The notes under the pieces were generated by a model. That model worked only from the letters and a program-made list of their open reading frames with translations, did no database searches and was not told where the DNA came from. Below are positions 1-5,568 of a DNA stretch of 6,827 nt, piece after piece (position 1 is the stretch's first letter; each line of letters starts with the position of its first letter). A program made the translations under genes and the position numbers. This DNA comes from an uncultured Actinomyces sp. (GTDB lineage Bacteria; Actinomycetota; Actinomycetes; Actinomycetales; Actinomycetaceae), in contig CACYEE010000190.1 of assembly GCA_902773415.1 (NCBI GenBank), positions 1-6,827 of the forward strand. Direction: 5' to 3'.

Positions 1-201
1 CCGGCACAAGTCGGAGCAAAACATCCCCGCATGCAACCAGACCTGCACGCCAGAGCACCGCGCTCCGAGTTGCGCGCAAAAAACGAACGCAAGAAGGGAA
101 GAAGGCACCCCGCCGTCCCGCCCAGGCACCGACCGGCAGGAGAACGGCCATCCCGCCAAGCAAAGCACACCGCCAATCAGCCCGGCCAGGCACAATGCCA
201 G

Positions 202-843
202 TCAGCCAGACACGTTCATCGAACCGAAGACGATGACGTTCGTGTACTCGTCAAGCCCGTAGGTCGCCACCGTATACAGGTGGTCCTCCCCGAGAACCGT
301 CCACAGGTCCGCATCGTAGTTCGAGGCCCGATAGCGCAGGCCCGGATGGCCGTCAAGCGGAAGCTCCGCAAGCGCCTCGACATACTCTGCCGATCCGACC
401 ATCTGCTGCACGTAGTAGCCGAGCTCGGAAAGCTCCTGCGAATCGTCCATCGCCGCAAGCCGCTCATTCTGTTCGGGCGTCACCTTTTCGACGGTCACAA
501 GCACCGAAACACCAGTCGAGCCACCTGCCTCGACCCGAAGCCGGGTCATCTCGAACTCGTCTCCTTCCGCCGGAGGCTGGATGTCCGGCTCGCCCGGAAG
601 CTCGATTTCCAGCCCGAGCCGCTCGCTGCGGAAAATGCCCCGTCCTTCCTGTGTCGGTGTCCATGTTCCCCATTCCTCAAGGCTCGCCGGTTCTTCCGAG
701 GACGCCGAAGGCACCGTCGTTGCCGCCGAAGAGCTCGCGCTGCCGCCCGCGGGCGAGGGCTTGCCCGCACATCCGGCAAGCGCGCATCCGGCAAGCGCGA
801 AAGCGGCGAAGGCCCGTGTCGCCGCGCGGGTCCGCGCCTTCAC
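202..843 (-). CDS. Putative secreted lipoprotein of unknown function
   Basis: I do not recognise a named family. Read from the GTG at 843-841 the protein has 213 residues. It starts with a basic n-region (VKARTRAATR) and a short hydrophobic stretch, then two consecutive lipoboxes, LAGC at residues 17-20 and LAGC at 22-25. It is therefore probably lipidated on one of these cysteines and anchored to the outer face of the membrane. A Gly/Pro/Ser/Ala-rich linker follows (about 27-55), then a folded-looking domain (about 65-213). Segments such as LGLEIELPGEP, LDGHPGLRYRA and DLWTVLGEDHLYTVATYG recall small actinobacterial lipoproteins of the PsbP/LpqN-like kind; this resemblance is impressionistic. 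The GTG overlaps the TGA of the upstream gene (GTGA), with only a weak G-run as ribosome site, so translation is probably coupled. The frame stays open upstream to 966, but that extension is Arg/Pro-rich and would bury the signal peptide. Confidence 0.78.
   Translation of the reverse strand: MKARTRAATRAFAAFALAGCALAGCAGKPSPAGGSASSSAATTVPSASSEEPASLEEWGTWTPTQEGRGIFRSERLGLEIELPGEPDIQPPAEGDEFEMTRLRVEAGGSTGVSVLVTVEKVTPEQNERLAAMDDSQELSELGYYVQQMVGSAEYVEALAELPLDGHPGLRYRASNYDADLWTVLGEDHLYTVATYGLDEYTNVIVFGSMNVSG
770..799 (-). repeat. 15-bp perfect tandem duplication doubling the lipobox
   Basis: Two exact head-to-tail copies of CATCCGGCAAGCGCG (plus strand) lie at 770-784 and 785-799. The unit is a multiple of three and adds exactly one LAGCA block, so the lipoprotein signal peptide reads ALAGCALAGCAG. 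Seen directly in the sequence. Replication slippage is the likely origin (inference). Confidence 0.9.
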
Positions 844-1517
844 AGCGGCACCCCGGGGGCGAGGGTCGCGAGGACGTCGTAGCACTTCGCCATCGCCTCT
901 CGGTTCGGATGGGTCACGGCCAGCATCGCGTGGTTGCCGGCCCGGGCGCGCACGGGCCGGTTCCACGGATGTTTGGCAAGATTGCGCATCGCCGATTCGA
1001 TATGGGCGATGGCCGGCTCTGCCTCGACTGCGAACAGCGGGTTCACGTGGAAGTCGACGACGAAAAGCATGGCGTTGAGGTTCTCTTTCGTTAGCGTCAC
1101 CGTGCCGTGGCAGGCGGCCATTCGCCGGGTACCTTGCAGAAGAACTGGTAGGCGGCCACGGATCCGAAGGAGCGGCCGGCCTGGACGATGGTGAGGGGCG
1201 ACGGCGTCCGCGCGCGAGTGAAGGGGTCGGCGGTCAGCGGCAGGCCGATTCCGGCCGCGGCGACTTCCTCGATGAAGCGTTCGCGCGCTGCGTTCGGGCA
1301 TTGCCTTCCATGCTGCCGCTCCGAGCAGTGGCGTGCAGGTGCCGCCGAGCGCCAGTGCGGCAGCCTGCGCTGCGGGCGCGGCAAGCGGCTGGTTTTGGCG
1401 TGCGGCCTTCGCCGTGCCTTCAGGGCTCAGGCGCATAAGCGCCCAGATGGCGACGGCGAACCCGCCCATCGCGCCGAGAGCGCCGAGGGCGATGGCAACA
1501 GACATTGCGATGCTCAT
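840..1517 (-). CDS. Unrecognised membrane-anchored protein; reading frame probably disrupted
   Basis: One frame is open from ATG 1517 to TGA 840 (225 codons), but its middle does not look like protein. Residues 1-30 form a convincing N-terminal membrane segment (SVAIALGALGAMGGFAVAIW). Residues up to about 78 are plausible. Residues about 79-132 become Arg/Pro-rich. From about residue 137 the frame is protein-like again (VTLTKENLNAMLFVVDFHVN, then VEAEPAIAHIESAMRNLAKH) to the end. Between about 1290 and 1115 the protein-like reading lies in the next minus frame (FIEEVAAAGIGLPLTADPF, SFGSVAAYQFFCK), which stops at 1097. One extra base near 1290 and one missing base near 1115 would restore a single protein of about the same length. 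Alternatively there are two genes: the second would start at ATG 1121 (AAGG ten bases upstream) or at GTG 1100, which makes a GTGA overlap with the stop at 1097. No family recognised. The 3' end overlaps the lipoprotein start by four bases. Confidence 0.5.
   Translation of the reverse strand: MSIAMSVAIALGALGAMGGFAVAIWALMRLSPEGTAKAARQNQPLAAPAAQAAALALGGTCTPLLGAAAWKAMPERSARTLHRGSRRGRNRPAADRRPLHSRADAVAPHHRPGRPLLRIRGRLPVLLQGTRRMAACHGTVTLTKENLNAMLFVVDFHVNPLFAVEAEPAIAHIESAMRNLAKHPWNRPVRARAGNHAMLAVTHPNREAMAKCYDVLATLAPGVPL
1097..1292 (-). other. Frame-shifted coding segment inside the 1517-840 gene
   Basis: In the minus frame ending at TGA 1099-1097, about 60 codons have strong third-position G/C and normal amino-acid composition (ERFIEEVAAAGIGLPLTADP, TIVQAGRSFGSVAAYQFFCK). 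The overlapping stretch of the longer frame is Arg-rich nonsense (TLHRGSRRGRNRPAADRRPL). The upper boundary is approximate: the switch could lie anywhere near codons for AMPERS/NAARER at about 1285-1300. No slippery heptamer or stimulatory hairpin was recognised, so programmed frameshifting is not supported. Indels, natural or from sequencing, are the simpler reading. Confidence 0.55.
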
Positions 1518-1523
1518 GCGGCC

Positions 1524-1529
1524 AGTCTA
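1524..1529 (-). promoter_or_regulatory. Candidate -10 box giving a leaderless transcript
   Basis: On the minus strand TAGACT (matching TAnnnT) ends six bases before the ATG at 1517. A start point about seven bases downstream would fall on the A of the ATG, so the mRNA would have no leader. No ribosome-binding site precedes this ATG, which fits. No -35 consensus is seen at 16-18 bases; that region is GC-rich hairpin sequence. Confidence 0.4.
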
Positions 1530-1544
1530 CCGGGCCGGTGGCCA

Positions 1545-1592
1545 GGGCCGGCTGCCGGCCCGTCGGGGCCGACGCCCGGCACCTGTCGGCCC
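1545..1592 (-). terminator. Tandem GC-rich hairpins after fhs (terminator-like, no U-tract)
   Basis: Two inverted repeats start 23 bases after the fhs stop. The first has 8-bp perfect arms GGGCCGAC / GTCGGCCC (1566-1573 and 1585-1592, 11-base loop). The second is a 17-base near-palindrome, GGGCCGGC-T-GCCGGCCC on the plus strand (1545-1561). A competing palindrome CGTCGGGGCCGACG (1561-1574) overlaps both. No T-run follows, so this is not a classical intrinsic terminator. Tandem or U-less hairpins at gene ends are common in actinobacteria. The location between fhs and a separate -10 box supports the call. Confidence 0.5.
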
Positions 1593-1615
1593 GCGCCGCA
1601 CCCAAATCTGCAACG

Positions 1616-3277
1616 TCAATGCATGCCGAGGATTTCCCCGCCCTCGCCGATGGCGAAATCGACTGCGGAGGGACGCCTGGGCAGGCCGGGCATCGTCATG
1701 ATCGTTCCGGTAATGAGCACGACGAAGCCTGCGCCCGCCGACAGGCGTACCTCGCGCACGCGCACGTCGAAGCCTTCGGGGGCTCCGAGCAGCTTCTGGT
1801 CGGCGGAGAAGGAGTACTGCGTCTTGGCCATGCACACGGGGGCATGGCCCCAGCCTCCTGCTTCCAGGCGCGCGATTTCACGCTCGGCGACCTTCCCGAA
1901 GGACACCGAGGCACCGCCGTACACGCGCTTGACCACGGCTTCGGCCTTCTCTGCCAGGCTCATGTCCTCGTCGTAGGCGAAATGCGGCTCGGCCGGTTCG
2001 GTGGCGGCCTCAAGCACGGCGCGGGCGAGGTCTTCGGCACCGGCACCGCCCTCGGCAAAATGCGTGGCGAGGACGACGGGCACGTCGAGTCCTGAGCGCA
2101 GGGCCTCGATTTCGGCGTCGGTGTCGGAGGAGAAGCGGTTGATTGCGACGATGGCCCTCTGGCCGAAGACGTCGCGCAGGTTGGCCACATGCCGTTCGAT
2201 GTTCGCCATGCCGGCACGCAGCGCTTCGACGTTTTCTTCCTCGAGTTCCTCGCGCGGCACGCCGCCGTGGTACTTGAGGGCTCGAACGGTTGCGACGACG
2301 ACGGTCGCGGCGGGGGCGATTCCCGCCGCGCGGCATTTGATGTCGAAGAACTTTTCGGCGCCCAGGTCTGCGCCGAAGCCAGCCTCGGTGACGACGACGT
2401 CGCCCATGGCGAGCGCGGCCTTCGTGGCGACGATCGAGTTGCAGCCGTGTGCGATGTTCGCGAAGGGACCGCCGTGGACGAAGGCGGGCGTGCCTTCTTC
2501 GGTCTGGACGAGGTTCGGGGCGAAGGCGTCGCGCACGATGGCTGCAAGCGCGCCGGTGGCACCGAGGTCGTCGGCGGTGACGTCGGTGCCGTCGAAGGAC
2601 TGGCCGACGACGATGCGGCCCAGACGCGACTCGAGGTCCTCGAGGTTTTCGGCCATGCAGAAGGTGGCCATGATCTGGGAGGCGGCGGTGATGTCGAAGC
2701 CGGTTTCGCGCGGCACGCCGCCGGCGCGCCCGCCCAGGCCGGTGGTGACGGTGCGCAGGGCGCGGTCGTTGACGTCGATGGCGCGGCGGATTTCGACCGT
2801 GCGCGGGTCGAGGTTGACGGTGCCGAAATGCAGGGCGTTGTCGACCATGGCCGCGAGCAGGTTGTTCGCTTCGGCGATGGCGGCGAAGTCGCCGGTGAAG
2901 TGGAGGTTGATGTCCTGGGCGGGGATGAGCTGGGACTTGCCGCCGCCGGTGGCGCCGCCTTTGATGCCGAAGACGGGACCCATCGAGGGCTCGCGCAGGG
3001 CGAGCACGGAGGAGACTCCGAGGCGGCGCAGGCCGTCGGCCAGGCCGATGGAGGTGGTGGTCTTGCCTTCGCCGGCGGGCGTGGGCGAGATGGCGGTGAC
3101 GAGCACGAGCTTGGAGTCGCGTTCGGGGAGCGTGGCGAGGTAGTCGAGGTCGATCTTGGCCTTGCCCTTGCCGTAGCGCAGGACGGCCTTGTCGGGGATG
3201 CCGATTTTCGCCGCGATCTTCTCGATGGGTTCGCCTGACTGCTGGCCGGCTCCGAGGCTCGTCTTTGCGTCCGCCAT
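1616..3277 (-). CDS. fhs: Formate--tetrahydrofolate ligase (10-formyl-THF synthetase)
   Basis: Cytosolic enzyme joining formate to tetrahydrofolate at the cost of ATP, giving 10-formyl-THF for purine synthesis, initiator-tRNA formylation and other one-carbon reactions. The 553 residues match the usual bacterial length of about 555. Visible motifs: the ATP-binding loop TPAGEGKTTT (66-75), the first family signature GIKGGATGGGKSQ (104-116, usually GIKGGAAGGGY), HFTGDFAAIAEANNLLAA (126-143), VHGGPFANIAHGCNS (267-281), the second signature VATVRALKYHGG (328-339), NRFSSDTDAE (380-389), MAKTQYSFS (483-491) and the C-terminal MTMPGLPRRPSA (527-538). ATG 3277 is chosen because GAAAGG lies seven bases upstream and the family's N-terminus begins here. 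The frame is open further up, but that part is only leader. No clear promoter is seen in the leader, so transcription may come from ispF, 307 bases upstream. No indel or missing key residue noticed. Confidence 0.98.
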   Translation of the reverse strand: MADAKTSLGAGQQSGEPIEKIAAKIGIPDKAVLRYGKGKAKIDLDYLATLPERDSKLVLVTAISPTPAGEGKTTTSIGLADGLRRLGVSSVLALREPSMGPVFGIKGGATGGGKSQLIPAQDINLHFTGDFAAIAEANNLLAAMVDNALHFGTVNLDPRTVEIRRAIDVNDRALRTVTTGLGGRAGGVPRETGFDITAASQIMATFCMAENLEDLESRLGRIVVGQSFDGTDVTADDLGATGALAAIVRDAFAPNLVQTEEGTPAFVHGGPFANIAHGCNSIVATKAALAMGDVVVTEAGFGADLGAEKFFDIKCRAAGIAPAATVVVATVRALKYHGGVPREELEEENVEALRAGMANIERHVANLRDVFGQRAIVAINRFSSDTDAEIEALRSGLDVPVVLATHFAEGGAGAEDLARAVLEAATEPAEPHFAYDEDMSLAEKAEAVVKRVYGGASVSFGKVAEREIARLEAGGWGHAPVCMAKTQYSFSADQKLLGAPEGFDVRVREVRLSAGAGFVVLITGTIMTMPGLPRRPSAVDFAIGEGGEILGMH

Positions 3278-3398
3278 GTGCTCGCCTTTCTTTCCCGAAT
3301 GGTTCCGTGCCGGATTCAATCGTTCCAGATTCGCGGCGCAGGCCGCGGACTTGTGCGGCATTGCATGGGCGGGTGCCGGTTGCGGGGCTTCCCCTTGG

Positions 3399-3448
3399 CG
3401 AATGCGCACGGGGCGTCGCAAAGGGGACTGTCCCCCCTGCGGCATTCG
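3399..3448. repeat. Composite inverted repeat around GGGGACTGTCCCC
   Basis: The core GGGGAC-T-GTCCCC lies at 3423-3435. Outside an AA/CC mismatch it is extended by CGCA (3417-3420) and TGCG (3438-3441). An outer pair CGAATGC (3399-3405) / GCATTCG (3442-3448) leaves an 11-base bulge on one side. Its 12-base left part, CGCAAAGGGGAC (3417-3428), recurs exactly at 5717-5728 near carD, and the core recurs with two changes at 3515-3527. It resembles small dispersed palindromic (REP-like) elements; assignment to a known family is inference. Confidence 0.6.
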
Positions 3449-3451
3449 GCT

Positions 3452-3499
3452 GCGGGCGGCAAGCACGGAGGCGAGAGCAGCAACGTCCTCCTTGCGGTC
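3452..3499 (-). repeat. Degenerate copy of the ispF 3' end
   Basis: Aligned without gaps to 3591-3638 (the last coding bases of ispF, offset 139), 37 of 48 bases match. This includes an exact 16-base core CAAGCACGGAGGCGAG (3460-3475 and 3599-3614). Ten of the eleven differences are transitions. On the minus strand it reads DRKEDVAALASVLAAR against GREEGIAALASVLVTR in IspF. It appears to be a decayed partial duplication lying 86 bases past the ispF stop. Confidence 0.7.
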
Positions 3500-3514
3500 G
3501 AGAACGTGAGATCC

Positions 3515-3527
3515 GGGGACGCTCCCC
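3515..3527. repeat. Small G-rich palindrome GGGGACGCTCCCC
   Basis: GGGGA / TCCCC arms surround CGC. The 13 bases differ from the core at 3423-3435 at only two central positions, so the two probably have a common origin or a common binding partner. Confidence 0.5.
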
Positions 3528-3584
3528 TTCCCACCTAGTCCGTCCTTCTTTCTCGCCGGAATCGGCAAGGCCGGAGGTTCAAGG

Positions 3585-4061
3585 TCATGCGCGGGTGACA
3601 AGCACGGAGGCGAGGGCCGCGATGCCTTCCTCACGGCCGATGAAGCCGAGGTGGTCGGTGGTGGTCGCCGAAACCGAGACCGGGGCTCCGACGATGGCGC
3701 TCATTGCCGCTTCGGCCATGCCTTTTTGCGGTGCGAAGCGCGGGGATTGCCCGATGATCTGCACGGTGATGTTCGAGATGGACCAGCCGTCTTTCGCTAT
3801 GAGCGTGCAGGCTTCCTTGAGGAGCATGGCTCCGGAGGCTCCGGCCCATTTGGGATTGTCGATGCCGAAGACGCTGCCGAGTTCGCCGATTCCGGTGGCG
3901 ACGAGGAGGGCGTCTGCGGCGGCATGGGCGGCAACGTCGGCATCCGAATGTCCGGCAAGTCCGCGCTCGCCGGGCCAGCGGAGGCAGGCGAGCTGGAGGG
4001 AACGGCTCGAGTCGTCGGAAAAGGCGTGTACGTCGAGTGCGGCGCCGGTGCGAATATCCAT
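3585..4061 (-). CDS. ispF: 2-C-methyl-D-erythritol 2,4-cyclodiphosphate synthase
   Basis: Fifth enzyme of the MEP isoprenoid pathway. It cyclises CDP-methylerythritol 2-phosphate to the 2,4-cyclodiphosphate with loss of CMP, as a cytosolic trimer with Zn at the active site. The 158 residues match the family. Zn ligands are visible in ALDVHAF (Asp10, His12) and in GHSDADVAAHAAADALL (37-53, His46 as third ligand). Also seen are a GIDNPKW loop (66-72) where most relatives have a DxDP loop, NITVQIIGQSPRFAP (97-111), and the C-terminal SATTTDHLGFIGREEGIAA (131-149) with the conserved TT and GREEGIA. ATG 4061 is chosen because the family starts at this point. Only a weak purine tract (AAAGAAAGACGAAAC) serves as ribosome site. 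It is 231 bases from ispD, unlike the tight carD-ispD junction, and has its own candidate promoter at 4180-4152. It ends upstream of the fhs leader, which contains a decayed copy of its tail. Confidence 0.97.
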   Translation of the reverse strand: MDIRTGAALDVHAFSDDSSRSLQLACLRWPGERGLAGHSDADVAAHAAADALLVATGIGELGSVFGIDNPKWAGASGAMLLKEACTLIAKDGWSISNITVQIIGQSPRFAPQKGMAEAAMSAIVGAPVSVSATTTDHLGFIGREEGIAALASVLVTRA

Positions 4062-4151
4062 GTTTCGTCTTTCTTTCTGCCGGCACAGAGCACGTCCGCG
4101 CCATGCAATCGAAGGGTGTGGTGGCGAGCGGTGGCGCCGGGAACGACATCA

Positions 4152-4180
4152 AGTTTAGCGCTCGCACCTGCCACCTTCAA
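4152..4180 (-). promoter_or_regulatory. Candidate housekeeping promoter for ispF
   Basis: On the minus strand TTGAAG (4180-4175) and TAAACT (4157-4152) are separated by exactly 17 bases, a good match to the principal sigma-factor consensus (TTGACA-17-TATAAT). A start near 4145 would give a leader of about 84 bases to the ispF ATG. This is the best promoter-like pair I found in the window. Confidence 0.6.
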
Positions 4181-4214
4181 AACAGGCACTGCATTTGGAC
4201 GTCCGCAAACGCCT

Positions 4215-4260
4215 GTTCCGAACCGTTCTCAGCCCGCTGCGTCGCGGTCGGAACACCGCG
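4215..4260 (-). terminator. Mutually exclusive hairpins downstream of ispD
   Basis: Perfect 6-bp arms CGCGGT (4243-4248) and ACCGCG (4255-4260) enclose a 6-base loop. Part of that loop also pairs in a longer hairpin, GTTCCGA (4215-4221) with TCGGAAC (4248-4254). The two cannot form together. They begin 32 bases past the ispD stop and lie before the ispF promoter, the place for an ispD terminator. No T-run follows, so the role is uncertain. Confidence 0.35.
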
Positions 4261-4292
4261 TCGGCGCGCAACGGCGCGTGGCAGGGCACGCC

Positions 4293-5027
4293 TCAAGCTC
4301 CCCCGAGAAGCGCTTCGCAGATTCGCAGGTCGAGCGGCCGCGTGACCTTGAGCGCCAGCTCGGAACCCTCGACAAGCACCACTTCGTGTCCCGTTTCCTC
4401 CATGAGGGCGGCATCGTCGGGAGCGGCCGAAGCCTCCGAACCCCCGCGCGCGGCAAGCTCGCGGTGGGCGGCGACAATCGCATCGAAGGAAAAACCCTGA
4501 GGGGTCTGCATGGCCCGCAGCCTGGAACGGTCGAGGGTCCGCGCAATCGGCTCGGTGCCGTCCGGGCAGGCCTCCCCAACCTCCTTGATCGTGTCCACGA
4601 CGGGCAGCGCGGGAACGACCGCCACATGGCCAGCCTCAAGCCCGGCCACCACCCGAGCGATCATTCGCGGCGGCGTGAGCGCGCGGGCCGCGTCGTGGAC
4701 CAGCACATGCCGCGGAGCCTCGCCGAAACCGCCCGCAGCCTCAAGGCCTGCGGCAACGGAAGCCTGCCGCGTCGCCCCTCCGGCTACGACGCGGACCGGG
4801 AACTCCCCCGCCTCCCCGTATCCGGCCGCAGCGAGCGCCGAACGAAACTCGCCGAGCGCCGACGCCGGGGCCGTGACCACGCACGCGGCCACGACGCCCG
4901 AGGCCGCCATCGAACGCACTGCGTGAACCACGAGCGGTTCGCCGCCAAGCCGTACAAGAGCTTTCGGCCCGTGGGAACCAAAACGGGTGCCGGAACCGGC
5001 ACCCGCAACGATCGCGACCGCGGTCAC
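4293..5027 (-). CDS. ispD: 2-C-methyl-D-erythritol 4-phosphate cytidylyltransferase
   Basis: Third step of the MEP pathway: transfers CMP from CTP to methylerythritol 4-phosphate, in the cytosol. The 244 residues are close to the family norm. The N-terminal nucleotide-binding loop is AIVAGAGSGTRFGSHGPKAL (5-24), with Arg13 and Lys22 as the expected catalytic bases. Other family motifs are GGATRQASVAAGL (83-95), VLVHDAARAL (108-117), PVVDTIK (142-148), RLRAMQTPQGF (169-179), DDAALMEETG (204-213) and VEGSELALKVTRPLDL (219-234), the last usually VxGxxxNIKITxPxDL. Start GTG 5027 is one base after the carD stop (TGA-C-GTG) and places the nucleotide loop at the expected distance. The ribosome site is weak, so coupling to carD translation is likely. 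The frame stays open far upstream inside carD, but that part is a shadow of carD. The carD-ispD pairing is typical of actinobacteria. Confidence 0.97.
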   Translation of the reverse strand: MTAVAIVAGAGSGTRFGSHGPKALVRLGGEPLVVHAVRSMAASGVVAACVVTAPASALGEFRSALAAAGYGEAGEFPVRVVAGGATRQASVAAGLEAAGGFGEAPRHVLVHDAARALTPPRMIARVVAGLEAGHVAVVPALPVVDTIKEVGEACPDGTEPIARTLDRSRLRAMQTPQGFSFDAIVAAHRELAARGGSEASAAPDDAALMEETGHEVVLVEGSELALKVTRPLDLRICEALLGGA

Positions 5028-5028
5028 G

Positions 5029-5523
5029 TCAGTTCGTGCCCGCCGAGGCGAGAATCTCGTCGAGAAGCGCGAGGGCTTCGTCGTCGGAAATGCCGCGGGC
5101 GAGAGCCACCTCGGAGCCGAGGACAACGCGCGCCTGCGTGAGCATGCGCTTCTCGCCGGCGGACAGGTGGCGTTCGATGTCGCGGCGCGTGAGGTCGCGC
5201 ACGACCTCGGCGACCTTGATGATGTCGCCGGAGGTGAGCTTCTCGCCGTTCGCCTTGAAGCGGCGGGACCAGTTCGAGGGCTCCTCGATGTCCTCTTCCC
5301 GAAGAACGTCGAACACATGCTGGAGCTTGTTTTCGTCGGAGACGTCCCGGACGCCGACTTCCTCCACCTTGTCGGCGGGAACCATGATCGTGAGGTCGCC
5401 CTGCATCACTTCGAGCGTGAGGTAGAGCTTCTCTTCGCCTCGAATCACCTTCGTGGAGATGTCCTGGATGCGGGCCGCTCCGTGATGGGGGTAGACAACG
5501 GTTTCGCCGACTGTAAAGGTCAT
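5029..5523 (-). CDS. carD: CarD family RNA polymerase-binding transcription regulator
   Basis: Global regulator that binds the RNA polymerase beta subunit and stabilises open complexes at housekeeping promoters, notably of rRNA genes. The 164 residues align without gaps through most of their length with my recollection of Mycobacterium tuberculosis CarD (162). The N-terminal Tudor-like polymerase-interaction domain (1-60) begins FTVGETVVYPHHGAA and includes VMQGDLTIMVPA. The C-terminal helical DNA-binding domain contains EEPSNWSRRFKAN (80-92), with Trp85 at the position of the mycobacterial DNA-minor-groove wedge, then KVAEVVRDL (103-111) and SAGEKRML (121-128). Position 47 is Met where the mycobacterial protein has Arg. 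ATG 5523 is chosen for the family start and for AGGAG (5538-5534) ten bases upstream; an in-frame extension to 5562 lacks family similarity. It is the first gene of a carD-ispD unit, with a candidate promoter at 5574-5569. Confidence 0.98.
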   Translation of the reverse strand: MTFTVGETVVYPHHGAARIQDISTKVIRGEEKLYLTLEVMQGDLTIMVPADKVEEVGVRDVSDENKLQHVFDVLREEDIEEPSNWSRRFKANGEKLTSGDIIKVAEVVRDLTRRDIERHLSAGEKRMLTQARVVLGSEVALARGISDDEALALLDEILASAGTN

Positions 5524-5568
5524 GGGTTTTCCGCTCCTGTTCGAGAATAATGAGGCGTACAAGTTGCC

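Larger units (their letters stand above)
3278..3584 (-). other. Structured 307-base leader between ispF and fhs, no gene
   Basis: No convincing gene here. The stretch is open in the fhs frame, but the translation is Pro/Arg/Ala-rich and has no start with a ribosome site. It holds a degenerate copy of the ispF 3' end (3452-3499), a composite inverted repeat around GGGGACTGTCCCC (3399-3448) and a sister palindrome GGGGACGCTCCCC (3515-3527). I found no convincing -35/-10 pair for fhs and no hairpin followed by a T-run. It could be an attenuating leader, a recombination scar or simply a spacer. Confidence 0.6.

Noticed and set aside
1..151. Minus-strand frame from ATG 151 running off the left edge (hydrophobic start)
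   Set aside because: Only about 50 codons, third-position G/C weaker than in real neighbours, and no clear ribosome site. The frame right after the lipoprotein stop also looks hydrophobic, so two frames compete and neither is convincing.
31..882. Long plus-strand open frame, 283 codons
   Set aside because: Arg/Pro/His-rich, antisense to the lipoprotein gene, and without family motifs or a ribosome site. Expected by chance in high-GC DNA.
2001..3238. Two long plus-strand open frames opposite fhs
   Set aside because: Both are antisense shadows of fhs with Ser/Arg- or Gly/Asp-rich compositions and no recognisable domain.
3278..3584. Tetrahydrofolate riboswitch in the fhs leader
   Set aside because: A folate enzyme with a long structured leader makes this attractive, but I could not identify the conserved core. 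The structures present are short G-rich palindromes. A covariance-model search with the THF riboswitch models would settle it.
3651..5141. Plus-strand open frame of 496 codons across ispF, ispD and carD
   Set aside because: It runs antisense to three well-identified genes and the gap between them. Its Arg-rich composition is typical of a shadow frame.
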